The position numbers and the translations under genes are program-made. DNA of 64,000 nt, taken from Ceratodon purpureus (Eukaryota; Streptophyta; Bryopsida; Pseudoditrichales; Ditrichaceae). A model generated the notes under the pieces. The model was not told the origin of the DNA, made no database searches, and saw nothing but the letters and a program-made list of their open reading frames with translations. The stretch covers positions 6,858,967 through 6,922,966 of the forward strand of contig CM026423.1 in assembly GCA_014871385.1 (NCBI GenBank), read 5' to 3'. Below, piece by piece: positions 47,818-59,991 of this stretch (positions are counted from its first letter, which is position 1; each line of letters begins with the position of its first letter).

Positions 47818-47843
47818 CTTCGTCCTTTAGGGGTTAAATTGAA
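47818..47843 (+). repeat. 26-bp direct repeat, right copy
   Basis: Identical to 39874-39899. Preceded by a short palindromic AT-rich stretch with TATAATATTATAAAAAATAAT twice (47708 and 47780 region). Confidence 0.85.
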
Positions 47844-48049
47844 TTTGATTTCTTCGTTTGAAACCTAAAGTACAAAACTAACTACAAATTATTTCCAAGA
47901 AATCACATTTAAAAGATTTTTTTTCCAAGAATAATTATTGAGGAGTGAATGTATATAATTTGAAATATTTTATTGAGGACTTAATGAATATTGATAATTC
48001 ATGTCATTTTTTTAATTAAAAGAAAACGTAGTTCTTTTCGCTTTCGTGA

Positions 48050-48450
48050 ATTTATCAAAATATTCACTTCACTTTATTGCTACACAATGGTGCAATAAAA
48101 AGAAAAAAGACTTCCAGTTAATGAAGTATTCTAAATTCCTATAATATTCTTCACGGGAGTTTCCAAGTTCTAAAGCATTTTCATTAGTTTCTTTCTTAAG
48201 CTCCTTTCCATGCAATTCAGTATTAGTAGTGAATGATATGTCTACAGTAACCACAAAGTATTTTAAATTGGCATTTTAAAATCCAGTGGCTGTGGAGTAG
48301 AGAAAATAACTCCATGTAATATGTTACAGTAATTGATTCCATATAATAAGAGAGGAAAGTGAAGAACAAGTTGTGAATGGCTCAAATGATTTAGAAAGTT
48401 TGGATTTGAAATGAAAAGAAGCCAACTCCACTTTGTATAAGGTGGAACCA
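48050..48450. repeat. Diverged inverted-duplication arm, right
   Basis: Complement of the arm at 7900-8290, aligned through many short matches in the same order. It is separated from the EF2 5' flank by about 1 kb absent from the left side. Confidence 0.65.
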
Positions 48451-48459
48451 CCCATACCT

Positions 48460-49430
48460 AAGCGTCCACTCATAATTAATCAATAGACTTATCTATTTCC
48501 GAGAAGCTTGAAATTCAATACACAAAAGTTTCAAATTCAAAATTTTGACAATCCTAAACGAAGGTATCAAGCATGATTGATAAAAAGGGAATTGTATAAG
48601 AATATTTTGGTAATTGCACCATGATCAAGTTCAAATATTATCGTGGTCAAATTTACATTAGCCTATATCTCCACTATAGGTGATTTCAACTTTTTCACTT
48701 CAAATAATTGTAATCATTTCAATATTGAGAACCAAATTTCGGAACATATTGCATTTAATAACTTTATGTTTGTACACATGAAACATAAGGTAGAAATACC
48801 ACAAACGGTGAGCCCTCCAATTACCATATTATAGACATGTGCTTAATTGTGGTCTGCACTATCTGAAACCGCACCTCATGCACTGAAATCAAGGGACAGT
48901 TGTCACAACCTGATTGGTCTAGAAATATAAACTTAAGGTGTAAAGTAGCCAACTCAAGGTGAACATGATATTGGTTTTAGAACAGTCCATGGCACCATAA
49001 GGGGGTCAAACTTACTTTACACTCTGAAAAATTGTAGGAAATTATCTACTGGCCAGAGAAATATGAAACCACTTCGCCACAGCATGATTTCTCCTTCTCC
49101 ATCTGTGTAAAAATTCTCAAAAAAATACATCCATTTCTCATATGTAAATCTCCTTATTTTCACCTTTTATGGTATTTTTACCTTAAACCGGGTATCCGGG
49201 TACATAAGGCGGAGACAAACTCTGCACCATTTGGAACCCTATTCCTGTGAGGTCTCTCCACCTCTCTCGAAGTTCTCAAGGAATCAGAGCAGTAGTTCAA
49301 GATATTTTGATTCCGAAGTTAGAAAGGGGAGGTAACCTCGGGAGTGAGTGGGGCACTACCGGTTTAATCTTCATGTTATACACCTCACACACATAAACTA
49401 AAATCCTCAAGTGGTCGGTTTCAGCTGACC
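48460..49430. other. Right-arm-specific insertion, no gene
   Basis: Lies between the two blocks that match the left arm. No ORF of note and no recognisable element ends. GC rises toward 49.2-49.4 kb (CCGGGTATCCGGGTAC, GGAGGTAACCTCGGGAGTGA), unlike the rest, so an inserted element is plausible. Confidence 0.4.
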
Positions 49431-49439
49431 TGGACACTG

Positions 49440-49908
49440 ATCTAGGTCCTACAAACCTCGATTGTGGGGTGTCAAACAAACAGGCTCTAACAATTAGGTC
49501 GAAACTCTTGATTACCATTCACACATCTATCACTCAAGAGCCCGAGGGGCCGAGCCCATCTGCCAACATCACACCTTACCTTCCCAGCAAACTCTGCAGA
49601 GCCAAAAAAGTAAAAGGCGACGAAGAAAGAACCCCGGAAACCGTCCGCGACTCCGATCCCCACACCCCAAGCCCTAACTCCCATCCCCACCCCCGCCGTC
49701 CGATCTCCCCATTTCTCGATCCTCGCCGTCCAAAGAGCCTCTAAAGAACCTCGTCTCGCATATACTGGAGAGGGCGGTGTCGACAAGAGCCCTTTCGCAA
49801 CTAGAGAAGAGCGGCCTGCTCTCTCTCGCTCACATCTCCTCTCGCTTCTTCCCCTTCCCCCGCTCCCTCTCTTTGCCCGGTGGGCGTGGACATCCCCAGC
49901 TCGCCACC
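49440..49908 (+). promoter_or_regulatory. Conserved 5' flank of EF2, right copy
   Basis: From 49523 nearly identical to the 5' flank of the left EF2. A weaker match continues to about 49440 (GACACCCCACAATCGAGG against AACACCCCCACGATTGAA on the opposite side). Shares CATATACTGGAGAGGGCGG and a CT-rich leader, then CGCCACCATGG. Confidence 0.6.
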
Positions 49909-52900
49909 ATGGTACGTCAAGCTTCCTGTTCCTCTTTGTTTGGTCCCATTCCGTGAGGAATTCGTGAAGAAGTTTTTAGGTCATAGAGTTGTGTGTGGGG
50001 TTTGGTGCTGCTGGGGTTTTGGTGGCAGGGATTATGGTCGTGAGATGTGGTTTTGGTGACTTGGTGGCTGTTGGGGTTGTGGTGTTTTGGGGGCGGTGGT
50101 TGTGTTTTGGGATGGGGTTTTGGGATGTGGGCTGATGGTTGTGGTGGTGTGTGGATGTGTGTCTACAGGTGAAGTTTTCAGCTGATGAGCTCCGTGCTAT
50201 CATGGACAAGAAGCACAACATCAGGAACATGTCCGTTATTGCCCATGTGGATCACGGTATGGTTTTTTTCCTCGCTCAGAATGCGTGGTGTAATGGTTTA
50301 GGTCTTCAGGATTTCGCAGCAATTTTGGTCCGTGGTTTGGCGATAATTCAGAAGTACAATATGAAATAAGAATTCTGGGTTTCTTAGTATTCCCTCAGCA
50401 CGTGATCACAATAGTTCTCTGGTGATTGTGTCGTTGTAGCGTGCTAGAATTCACGAAAATGTATCCATTCATTGCTATGTGGTATAGGTCTTGTAGGGAT
50501 TTTTGGAGTATCTTCTATAGAAGTAGATCTGCCTGCGTCCTCGTAGTTTTGGTTGAAAATTGGAACTAGTCTAACTCTTGTCTGGGTGAACAACTCCCTT
50601 TGATTTTAGAGCATACGTTTGGTTGTGAACTTGATGAAGACTAAATTGTTTTCTTCCGTGTTGCAGGAAAGTCTACATTGACGGATTCTCTTGTGGCCGC
50701 TGCTGGAATTATCGCCCAGGAGACCGCCGGAGATGTGCGTCTTACTGACACCCGTACCGATGAGGCCGAGCGTGGTATTACCATCAAGTCGACCGGAATC
50801 TCGTTGTACTACGAGATGTCCCAGGAGTCCCTCAAGGACTACCACGGTGAGAAGGACGGACACGACTACTTGATCAACCTGATCGATTCCCCCGGGCACG
50901 TCGACTTCTCGTCTGAGGTGACTGCTGCTCTCCGTATCACCGATGGAGCGTTGGTGGTGGTGGATTGTATCGAGGGAGTGTGCGTGCAGACCGAGACCGT
51001 GCTTCGTCAGGCTCTTGGAGAGAGGATCAGGCCCGTGTTGACGGTGAACAAGATGGACAGGTGCTTTTTGGAGTTGCAGGTGGATGGTGAGGAGGCTTAC
51101 CAGACCTTCCAGCGTGTGATTGAGAGCGCAAATGTGATCATGGCGACGTACGAGGACGCGCTTCTGGGAGATGTGCAGGTGTATCCCGAGAAGGGAACGG
51201 TGGCTTTCTCCGCCGGTCTCCACGGGTGGGCTTTCACCCTGACGAACTTCGCGAAGATGTACGCTGGCAAGTTCGGCGTGGACGAGAAGAAGATGATGGA
51301 GAGGCTGTGGGGCGAGAACTTCTTTGACCCCGCGACGAAGAAGTGGACGAGCAAGAACACCGGGTCGGCGACCTGCCAGCGTGGTTTCGTGCAGTTCGTG
51401 TACAACCCGATCAAGCAGGTGATTAACATCTGCATGAACGACCAGAAGGACAAGCTGTGGCCGATGTTGGCAAAGCTGAACTGCGGTCTGAAAGCGGACG
51501 AGAAGGATTTGGTCGGAAAGGCTCTGATGAAGAGGACGATGCAGGCGTGGTTGCCCGCTGCCAGCGCGCTGTTGGAGATGATGATCTTCCACCTGCCCTC
51601 TCCGGCTACGGCCCAGAGGTACAGGGTGGAGAACTTGTACGAGGGTCCGTTGGACGACCAGTACGCGAACGCGATCAGGAACTGTGACCCGAACGGCCCG
51701 CTGATGCTTTACGTGTCGAAGATGATTCCCGCGTCCGACAAGGGTCGGTTCTTCGCTTTCGGGCGTGTGTTCGCCGGAAAGGTGGCGACCGGAATGAAGG
51801 TGCGCATCATGGGCCCGAACTACGTGCCCGGGCAGAAGAAGGACCTGTACACGAAGTCGGTGCAGAGGACCGTGATCTGGATGGGAAGGAGGCAGGAGTC
51901 CGTGGAGGATGTGCCTTGCGGTAACACGGTGGCGATGGTTGGGCTGGACCAGTTCATCACGAAGAACGCGACCCTGACCGGAGAGAAGGAGGTGGACGCC
52001 CACCCGATCCGGGCGATGAAGTTCTCGGTGTCCCCTGTGGTGCGTGTGGCGGTGCAGTGCAAGCACGCGTCGGATCTGCCGAAGCTGGTGGAGGGGCTGA
52101 AGCGTCTGGCGAAGTCGGACCCCATGGTGTTGTGTATGATCGAGGAGAGCGGTGAGCACATCATCGCCGGTGCCGGAGAGTTGCATCTGGAGATCTGTCT
52201 GAAGGATCTGCAGGACGACTTCATGGGAGGTGCGGAGATCGTGGTGTCGGACCCGGTGGTGTCGTTCCGTGAGACGGTGTTGGACAAGTCGGTGAGGACG
52301 GTGATGAGCAAGTCCCCGAACAAGCACAACAGGCTGTACTTCGAGGCACGTCCCCTGGAGGAGGGTCTGCCGGAGGCGATCGACGAGGGAAGGATCGGGC
52401 CCAGGGACGATCCGAAGGTGCGGAGCGTGATCCTGTCGCAGGAGTTCGGATGGGACAAGGACTTGGCGAAGAAGATCTGGTGTTTCGGACCCGAGACGAC
52501 GGGACCCAACATGGTGGTGGACATGTGTAAGGGAGTGCAGTACCTGAACGAAATCAAGGACTCGGTGGTGGCCGCGTTCCAGTGGGCGACGAAGGAGGGT
52601 GCGTTGGCGGAGGAGAACATGCGCGGTATCGCATTCGAGGTGTGCGACGTGGTGTTGCACACAGATGCCATCCATCGCGGAGGAGGGCAGATCATCCCGA
52701 CTGCTCGGCGTGTGATGTACGCGGCGCAGCTGACGGCGAAGCCCCGTCTGTTGGAGCCGGTGTACCTGGTGGAGATCCAGGCCCCCGAGGGTGCGTTGGG
52801 AGGAATCTACGGAGTGCTGAACCAGAAGCGTGGGCACGTGTTCGAGGAGGTGCAGAGGCCCGGAACGCCGCTGTACAACATCAAGGCGTACCTGCCCGTC

Positions 52901-53107
52901 ATCGAGTCTTTCGGTTTCTCCGGAACGTTGCGTGCTGCGACCTCCGGACAGGCGTTCCCACAGTGTGTGTTCGATCACTGGGAGATGTTGAACAGCGACC
53001 CCCTGGAAGCCGCAACACAGTCAGCGAACATCGTGACGGACATCAGGAAGCGCAAGGGACTGAAGGAGCAGATGACCCCGTTGTCGGAGTTCGAGGACAA
53101 GTTGTAG
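49909..53107 (+). CDS. EF2: Elongation factor 2, right copy
   Basis: Same product as the gene at 4.2-7.4 kb: 843 residues with identical sequence as far as I can read, including the GTPase motifs and diphthamide His near residue 700. Exons 49909-49911 (ATG only), 50169-50256 and 50667-53107 have the same lengths (3, 88, 2441) as in the left gene. The few base differences in exon 3 are silent. Intron 1 is almost identical, whereas intron 2 (50257-50666) is only loosely similar to its counterpart (6671-7086). The 3' flanks beyond the stop do not match. It is intact and has the same strongly G/C-ending codon use, so both copies are probably functional. Confidence 0.98.
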
Positions 53108-54964
53108 ACTGCGGAGCCCGAGGGATTTTTCAGATATCTGTGCGTTTCTAGGTTAAGCGTTAGATGGTGTTTTTCTGCATTCCAGAGGTCAGTATTGAGA
53201 AGCAAGGGCAATAGGTCATGGCAGAGTATTCAGGCTGAATGTATTTAGATGTGGAAGCATCTGATTCTGTGACTTCGAAGAGTGAGCTCTCCGAGTATGT
53301 GACCTGGAATTCTGGACCGTTGTGGCTAATTTTCTTATTTTATGAGAAACTGTTTTTGCCTATTGTAATCTATGTGTCGTCCAATTTGTTGCTTTTAATC
53401 AATATGCTATCCGTGAAGGTGTTCGCTAATATCGAGCCTGCTGTCGCATACTGATTTCTTTCGAAGTTGATCTTCTATTCTCCGGAATGTTCATGGTTTT
53501 ATTTGATATTCTCTTTGCAGCATGTTATAGAACTGTTTGATTTGCGTACAATGTAATTGACGTAGAGCGAATGACTTAAATATCGAACATCGAAATTGTG
53601 TTAATGTTGCACACTGACATTGTATACTTTTAAAAATTCTTGCAATAACGGACTATTTTAAAATAAGAAGAATGTAAACTGCTGAGTCGCACTTCTCATG
53701 GTATGGAGTTGTGAAGAGGTTGTTACAGACCAGTGTTAATGAATAATAAGTGGCATTTTCTACGATTGTATGTCGACATAGTGAACACTAAACTTTGAAT
53801 GACCTAAATTCTACAATGAGACAGTACACGCTGCACGGTAGGAGAGGTAACCAGAATACAACTCATTCAAGTAAAATTACATTTGCATTAATGTGATCCA
53901 ACTTTTATGCCGAACTTTTATTATACGAGCATATAAAGTATTTCATAGCATTACAGGCAGAGTACAAACCGGCATAAGAGGTGTCGACGTGTGCACACAG
54001 AAGAAGAGAGCAGAAAGGCCCAATTATTCATTTCTTTGACTTATTTTGCAGCAGATTTTATACTTTGAAAAACAACGGACTGGTCTGTAACAATCTCTCC
54101 AATATTAAGTGGCTAGAGCTAGAATACGCTTAGCTATCAAGAATCAAATATTCTTCTCACAGACACTTGCGAAGCTGATCATGCTGACTCATGAGTTTGC
54201 AAGCAACACTAAGCAATAAACCTTAGTCTAGGAGACCTGCTTTAAAGCTGGCAACTATGATAATTCATTGAGCCTATTCTGCCGAAGCTGGACGATGGAA
54301 CCTGAGCACCCAGTTGCAAACCCCCATGGCTTAAACATATCTGAGCATTGCCTCATAGCTTATGACCTCAAGAATAAGATATGAACAAAGAAGAGGCTAA
54401 CCATTAGTCATATTCGAATCATCACCCAATCCTGACGAGTTCCCTTACAACGCCAACAACAATCTGTTGCTAAATCAGCTTAAAATTAACTTGACTAAAT
54501 CAATATGCACGAATATCAAACAAATTGACTGAGACGGCATACTTGCACACTGCAATTCGGAGCATAGCTCTCATCACAAATTTGAAACCGCTCAGTACAA
54601 AATGGACGACCCAGAGACACTCAAACCTTCGCAAAGTTCTGCAGATGGTTACCAGGCCCCACAATCTTCCGCTATCGAGAGGACTCCCCGAGCTTGGACA
54701 GGTTCCAATATACTGATCCAACAAGCACGAGGACATGAGCCATGATCAATTTGGTACGAGTCAAAAACTATCTGAAAGTTCAGCTTCCTCAATCACACGT
54801 TCAGATCAACAGACACCACAGCATTCGAAAGTTAAATGGAAAGGCAGGCTTTCTTACGCGTTGGAACTTGGAATTTCAAGTTGATAAATTTCCTTGCTGC
54901 ACCAGATGACCGCAAGTAGCACAAAATTCATGTATTCAACATCGATGGAAGGCAGACTCAGCTT
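53108..54964. other. Convergent intergenic region
   Basis: 3' flank of EF2 and of the first lectin receptor kinase. No gene or repeat was recognised. Confidence 0.5.
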
Positions 54965-56989
54965 TTAAACCCTACTGAAGTCAGACGATTTCGAGGACGA
55001 GGTGCCTTGGGAAGAAAAGCCGCCGGAGTACTGAGAGTATGGTTTGATGTTCGGCAGCCGGGGCAGCTCTATGACGCCTAACTCACGGAGCCACTGGCTC
55101 ACCACTCGCATGGAAGGCCGCTGGCTGGGATTCGGAAGACAACACAGGAGGCCCACCTGCAAAAACTTGGCTATCATCATCTTCTCTTCAAAAGAGGGGT
55201 ATGCCAATGTCTCCCTCTCTGATGTCGAGAGGCTCGTATCCGCCACTTTGGAGATGTTGCCAGCTTCGTGTGCGCGCCACACTCTGTCCAGCAGTACGTA
55301 ATCCCCTGGCTCCACGGCTTGCGTAGCCAACGGCCGCCTCTCGCACACCACTTCCAGAACCAGGATCCCGAAGGCGTACACATCCGATTCCTTCGTTGCC
55401 CTTCCCGTGTACTGCATCTCCGGCGCCATGTAGCCCAACGTTCCGGCCAGCAACGTGGTTCTCTGGAGCTTCTGGTGGTCGACCAGACGAGCGAGCCCGA
55501 AGTCGCCCAAGTACGGGTTGAAGCCCTGGTCCAGCAGCACATTGCTGGACTTGATGTCACGATGGAGAATACATTGCACCCACTCCTCGTGCAAGTATGC
55601 CAGACCTGACGCCACACCTGCAAGAATGGAACGCCGAACATTCCATGGTAATCTCTCCAGGTTGGGTTGCCTTGGGTTTGGATGAAGCCACTTGTTTAAG
55701 CTGCCGTTGCACATGTAGTCATACACGAGCAGCAGCCCTTCCTGTGAGTGACACCACCCTCGCAGCTGCAGCAGATTCCGGTGCCGGATCTGCCTAAGGC
55801 TCGTCGCTTCCGCGAGGAAGCTCTCCTCCCCCTGCTCTCTGTTCCCTTTGATCCTCTTCACTGCAACCATGGCTCCTGAGGGCAGCGTTCCTTTGTACAC
55901 ATCCCCGAACGCCCCGCTTGACAGGCGCTCGCTGGCATTGAATCCCTTCGTGATCTTTGCCAGCTCTTTGTATGTGAACGCGCGGGGCGCGTCAGTGAGA
56001 TCAATGGCGTGCTGCTCCAGTTTGCCGAAGTATAACGGCCTGTACTTGAAAACTAAGAAACAGAGTGCTCCTGCCAGGAGTATAACTGCTAGAACAGCTG
56101 CAGAGACGCCCAAAATCGCTCCAATTTTCCATGGTTTCAAATCTGCAGGCTTGGGTAAACCACTGCTGTTGAAATTCCACGACCGAATCCGGTGAAGCTC
56201 CTCTTGAAACGTGCTCGCCGTGAATCCTACATACATCTCCTCATCGAAAACTTCATGGAGGCTAAGATTGGTAACCCTAAGCACTGGCGAAGCTGGTTTC
56301 GGAACCGTTTTGAGTGAGCCGTTTCGGAACCGAACCTCAAGGGTATCGCCGGCGCCGTCGTAGTCAATCCAAGCTGTGAAGTTCCCTTTGTCGCCGCAGA
56401 AATATCTGCAATTAGTTTTGTTCCCCCCGCACAGATTGTAATTCGACAGGTTTGTGTTGCCCTTGTTGCTGAGGACGATCCCCACGCTGCCGTCGCTGGG
56501 GTCAGAAAACTCCGGACTCAAAGAAGAGTCGAACTTCACGGCGAAGACGCGGTTGGAAGCGTCTTTGTCATCGGGGTTGAAGGTGCACATGCCCTTCCCT
56601 CGGCGGCTCTTCTGTGTCGCGGTGAAATCAGAGCTTCCTGTGAAGGTGAACACCATGCCAGACCCGCAGATGTTGAATTTGGGGTTGGTCTGCAGGAAGG
56701 AGAACGTGAAGGAGGTGTTGAACGACGCCGCTCTGGCGAGCTTCTTGTCCACCATGCGCACTCTGTCCTTGTACAAAACACGCCCGCATCGCTGCTCCTG
56801 ATTACCTGTCACGAACGCGTTGTAGTTCACGTCGTAGGATTCGAGCGAACCGTTGAAGCTCACATCCTCCACCTGTGTGATGCTCCCATCGTCTGCTAGA
56901 AACGAAGGGAAGGAGAACGAGGTGTTCTGCGCTTCGACGCAGCAAAGCACTGCCAGAAGCACAAATGTCACGCATTGACTTCGTGACAT
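54965..56989 (-). CDS. L-type lectin-domain receptor-like kinase, first of a tandem pair
   Basis: Plasma-membrane receptor with an extracellular legume-lectin domain and cytosolic Ser/Thr kinase. Single exon, 674 residues. Signal peptide 1-20 (VTFVLLAVLCCVEA). The lectin domain, about 22-272, has FAVKFDSSLSPEFSDPSDGS and TAWIDYDGAGDTLEV, the usual beta-sandwich signatures, and many N-glycosylation sites. Transmembrane helix 289-314, then the kinase, about 351-640: glycine loop SSGAFGDV (357-364), Lys378, HRD (476-478), DFG (496-498) and APE (522-524). All catalytic residues are present and the Arg before the catalytic Asp makes it an RD kinase. Bound ligand unknown. Its closest relative here is the neighbour 3 kb upstream. 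Confidence 0.95.
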   Translation of the reverse strand: MSRSQCVTFVLLAVLCCVEAQNTSFSFPSFLADDGSITQVEDVSFNGSLESYDVNYNAFVTGNQEQRCGRVLYKDRVRMVDKKLARAASFNTSFTFSFLQTNPKFNICGSGMVFTFTGSSDFTATQKSRRGKGMCTFNPDDKDASNRVFAVKFDSSLSPEFSDPSDGSVGIVLSNKGNTNLSNYNLCGGNKTNCRYFCGDKGNFTAWIDYDGAGDTLEVRFRNGSLKTVPKPASPVLRVTNLSLHEVFDEEMYVGFTASTFQEELHRIRSWNFNSSGLPKPADLKPWKIGAILGVSAAVLAVILLAGALCFLVFKYRPLYFGKLEQHAIDLTDAPRAFTYKELAKITKGFNASERLSSGAFGDVYKGTLPSGAMVAVKRIKGNREQGEESFLAEATSLRQIRHRNLLQLRGWCHSQEGLLLVYDYMCNGSLNKWLHPNPRQPNLERLPWNVRRSILAGVASGLAYLHEEWVQCILHRDIKSSNVLLDQGFNPYLGDFGLARLVDHQKLQRTTLLAGTLGYMAPEMQYTGRATKESDVYAFGILVLEVVCERRPLATQAVEPGDYVLLDRVWRAHEAGNISKVADTSLSTSERETLAYPSFEEKMMIAKFLQVGLLCCLPNPSQRPSMRVVSQWLRELGVIELPRLPNIKPYSQYSGGFSSQGTSSSKSSDFSRV

Positions 56990-59900
56990 TGCAGCTAAAA
57001 TCTGATCATCTCCCTCTCTAGAGAATGAATCGAAGACTGTCTTCGCAGGCTGACATGACCCAGTTTGTCAGGAAAGGACTGTCTGCATGCTCAGGCCTAA
57101 TCACTTCTGACCTGATTCTATCGGAGTACATCTAGAATCTACACTTCCAACTTGCGACGGCGATATCAGAGGGAGCAACCCAGTTGAAAATCAAAATTAT
57201 ATAATAACTCTCTCTTCTACTCCGACTACACTGATTCTAGAGGCTGTTCTGTAAGATGTGTGTTTAGTAATTGTTAGAAACTAAATCTGCAACCTTGCAA
57301 CAAACTTCACCCAGATATGTTCCTCTTGTTTCTATCTAATAAGTGTATTCTAGCGTGCCTAATGTCATTGAAACAGTCCTTGGCGTGATCACTGTACAGT
57401 ACTAAGTTTCTGTACTTCTGATTGTGTAACAACCTGCTCAACAATTGAGTTGTCGGTAATGTCCTAGTGAAAGGTCACTACTGTAACTGACTCTCTCGGT
57501 GACTTGGGGGTGTCGAAGAGAGTGGAAATAATGGTCGAGAGCAGTGTGGGACCGGCTCTGCTTTTGAGTATGAAGTTTCCTTAAAGTTTTCTTTGCTTTT
57601 TTTTGTCCCAAACTAAATTCAGGTTTGAGTTACTGTAGCTGCAAGTGGGACTGCAGCTTTGACGAGGTGGACGGGCATTACGGAAGTCTTGCTTTGGAGT
57701 TGAAGATGAGGTACACTCATGGTACACCGAACAGTGCAGCAGAATTTTTGGTGAAAGAGCTGGGGGCGAACTGGGGTAGGCTGTTTCTCGATTTGTTTTT
57801 GGTGATAGCCACGAATCAGTAGTTGGCACGGTGGCTTTGTTCGATTGTTCCACGTGAAAGTTGCGCTCGGTGATAACCTTGCAGTTCTCTCTGCAGCCGC
57901 TTGAGTTACTGAGTTACACTATGGTGCTGGCTATACCACAAAACAATTATTCTACAGTTTTGAGTCTAGTATCATGTCAGTGTGGCTGGCTCCACTTCGG
58001 CCTGGTTTATACTGTTTCTCCCAAAGTAACTTTCGAAGATGGTACCCGCAAAACAAAACGAAGAGCATCAAACCATTCTATTTGTGTAAAAAAATAGTGG
58101 GACGTCAGTAACAGAGTTACAGCTCCATTAACTGTAATCTTTGGAAATTTTGATTGAGTGGTTTTTCATAAAAAGTCTGACAAGGTCTACCGGTCCTCAG
58201 AATACCAGATCTACCCAAACTTTTCCCGTTTATTCTGTACGGTTTAATCTATCTGTAACACCCTGGGCTTTGCCCGAAGAGGCCGGCTTGTATTCTATTT
58301 TTCTGCAATGTAAATCCTTTGCTTCCAAAAAAATAAAAAATCTATCTGTAACAACAAACCCAGTTTCCAGCGAATCAACGCAGCGCACTCTGGACCCTGA
58401 GAAAGAAGTGCTGGTGCGAGGAGTTGGTACATTTTCTTTGTCCCAATTTAGCGCCATGCATGCCCCAAAGTATTCCAACTCAGTTACCAAAGCGCCACAG
58501 CAGTGCCTGAGAAGCGAACATCTGTGATCTGCTACACATGAGTTGATTTACTTGGGACAAAAGATTGGGCTGTGAGGTAACCAAAAGTTGAGCACTTTGT
58601 CATCAAGCAGAAGTGCAACGTTAACTTAGGTGCTGTAGGACTCGGCATCCTCAGATTTAAACAAATTCAAACAAATTTAACCCCTAAACGCGTAATGGCA
58701 TCTTTGAAGCAGAAGATTCCAAAACATTATCCAGATGAGTATTTTAGAGATAAAGTACAAATGAAACTTATAGGTTTCGAAATTAAGATTTTTTTGCATA
58801 TCACTGGATTCCATATTGTTTCCACCAATAATTTTTTTATCATTTTGAAATCAATCAACGGGCTACGATCTATTCCTCTAATTCCTAAGATGTCCGTTTC
58901 TATGTGTCATCCTAAAAATGCAGTTGGTCCACACGCCATACCGTACTCTTTTTAGCATTTATTGGATTGGAAATGTAGTAATCATGTTTTTTTGAATTTG
59001 TTTATGAAAATGAATTCAAAATAAGATGTTCCTAATATGCTAACTTTTTGAATTTTTTTGTTGCTTAAACTCATGACTTCTTCTTTTTTAGACCATTTTT
59101 GAACTTTAGTCATTAAAAATATGTGTCCAAAGTTTTTGACACTTCAATATTTACAATTTTAATGAAAACATATTACAACAATCCTAGGTCCAATAGTTAA
59201 GAAAAGATAAGAACTTCATGAACTATCTACTAAAAAATTTTGGTGGTGAAAAGCTTCATGGAGAAGGAGATTTGAAGAGGCAAAAGCACCCAACTCATGG
59301 GTCGGTTCACTTCTTAAGGTTTAATTAACGTGGACAACGTTTGAGAAGTCAACTTGAACAAAGTCGGTACGTGATGTCTATTGTAACTTGCTACATTGGT
59401 GTTGTCTCCGTGAACGTTGCAAAAGCTGAGTCCAACTCTCCCCCACCGATACTTCTGAAGCTTGGCAAGGAATAATCTGCGTATACATATGTAAAACACA
59501 CACCTCGTTAGCACCTTCACCTTACAAATCATAGACAACCATCATAAACATGAGTTGCCAGACAGATTGAAAGTTAATTGATCCCATACTGAACAGTCTG
59601 TTGACATATCTGTTAAAATGTACTCGACATATCTGCAAAAATGTACTCGACATATCTGCAGAACAACTGAAAAGATCACAAATTGCTAAACAGTGGCATA
59701 CTGACCCGCAATGAAACAGCCTGAAAACTCTGTTTGCATGCATATAGAGGTTCTGTAGCCAGGGCTCCCCATCTCATGGCGCTGTGAACTGTAAAGTTAT
59801 CATGTTGGTGACAACAGTGGCAGATACCTTAAGGGAGAAGCCTGAATGTTTCATTGGCATCGTGATAAAACTCCAACGGATGCAATGACCTCGAATGGCA

Positions 59901-59991
59901 CATTGATGGAGATATTGAGGCCAGGTCACTCATAGCAAACAGAGGCATAGTTAAAAACTTTGCAGATACTCCAAAAGCATGTTCGCAGAGC
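56990..59991. other. Intergenic between the two receptor kinases
   Basis: Promoter of the first kinase and 3' flank of the second. AT-rich from 58.6 to 59.3 kb. At 59603-59660 a 23-bp unit starting GACATATCTG repeats two and a half times. The LINE insertion is listed separately. No further gene was recognised. Confidence 0.5.
58246..58353 (+). mobile_element. 5'-truncated LINE-like insertion with 15-bp target-site duplication
   Basis: The direct repeat AATCTATCTGTAACA occurs at 58246-58260 and 58339-58353. Between them are 78 bases beginning CCCTGGGCTTTGCCCGAAGA and ending in an A-rich tail AAAAAAATAAAA. Long target duplication plus A tail is the mark of target-primed reverse transcription. 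The body resembles the 3' tip of a plant L1-type LINE, but the family is not confirmed, and a SINE tail is possible. Confidence 0.75.

Noticed and set aside
39874..47843. Whole block as one LTR retrotransposon flanked by LTRs
   Set aside because: Only 26 bases match; sequence before and after the two copies is different, and there is no gag or reverse transcriptase inside.
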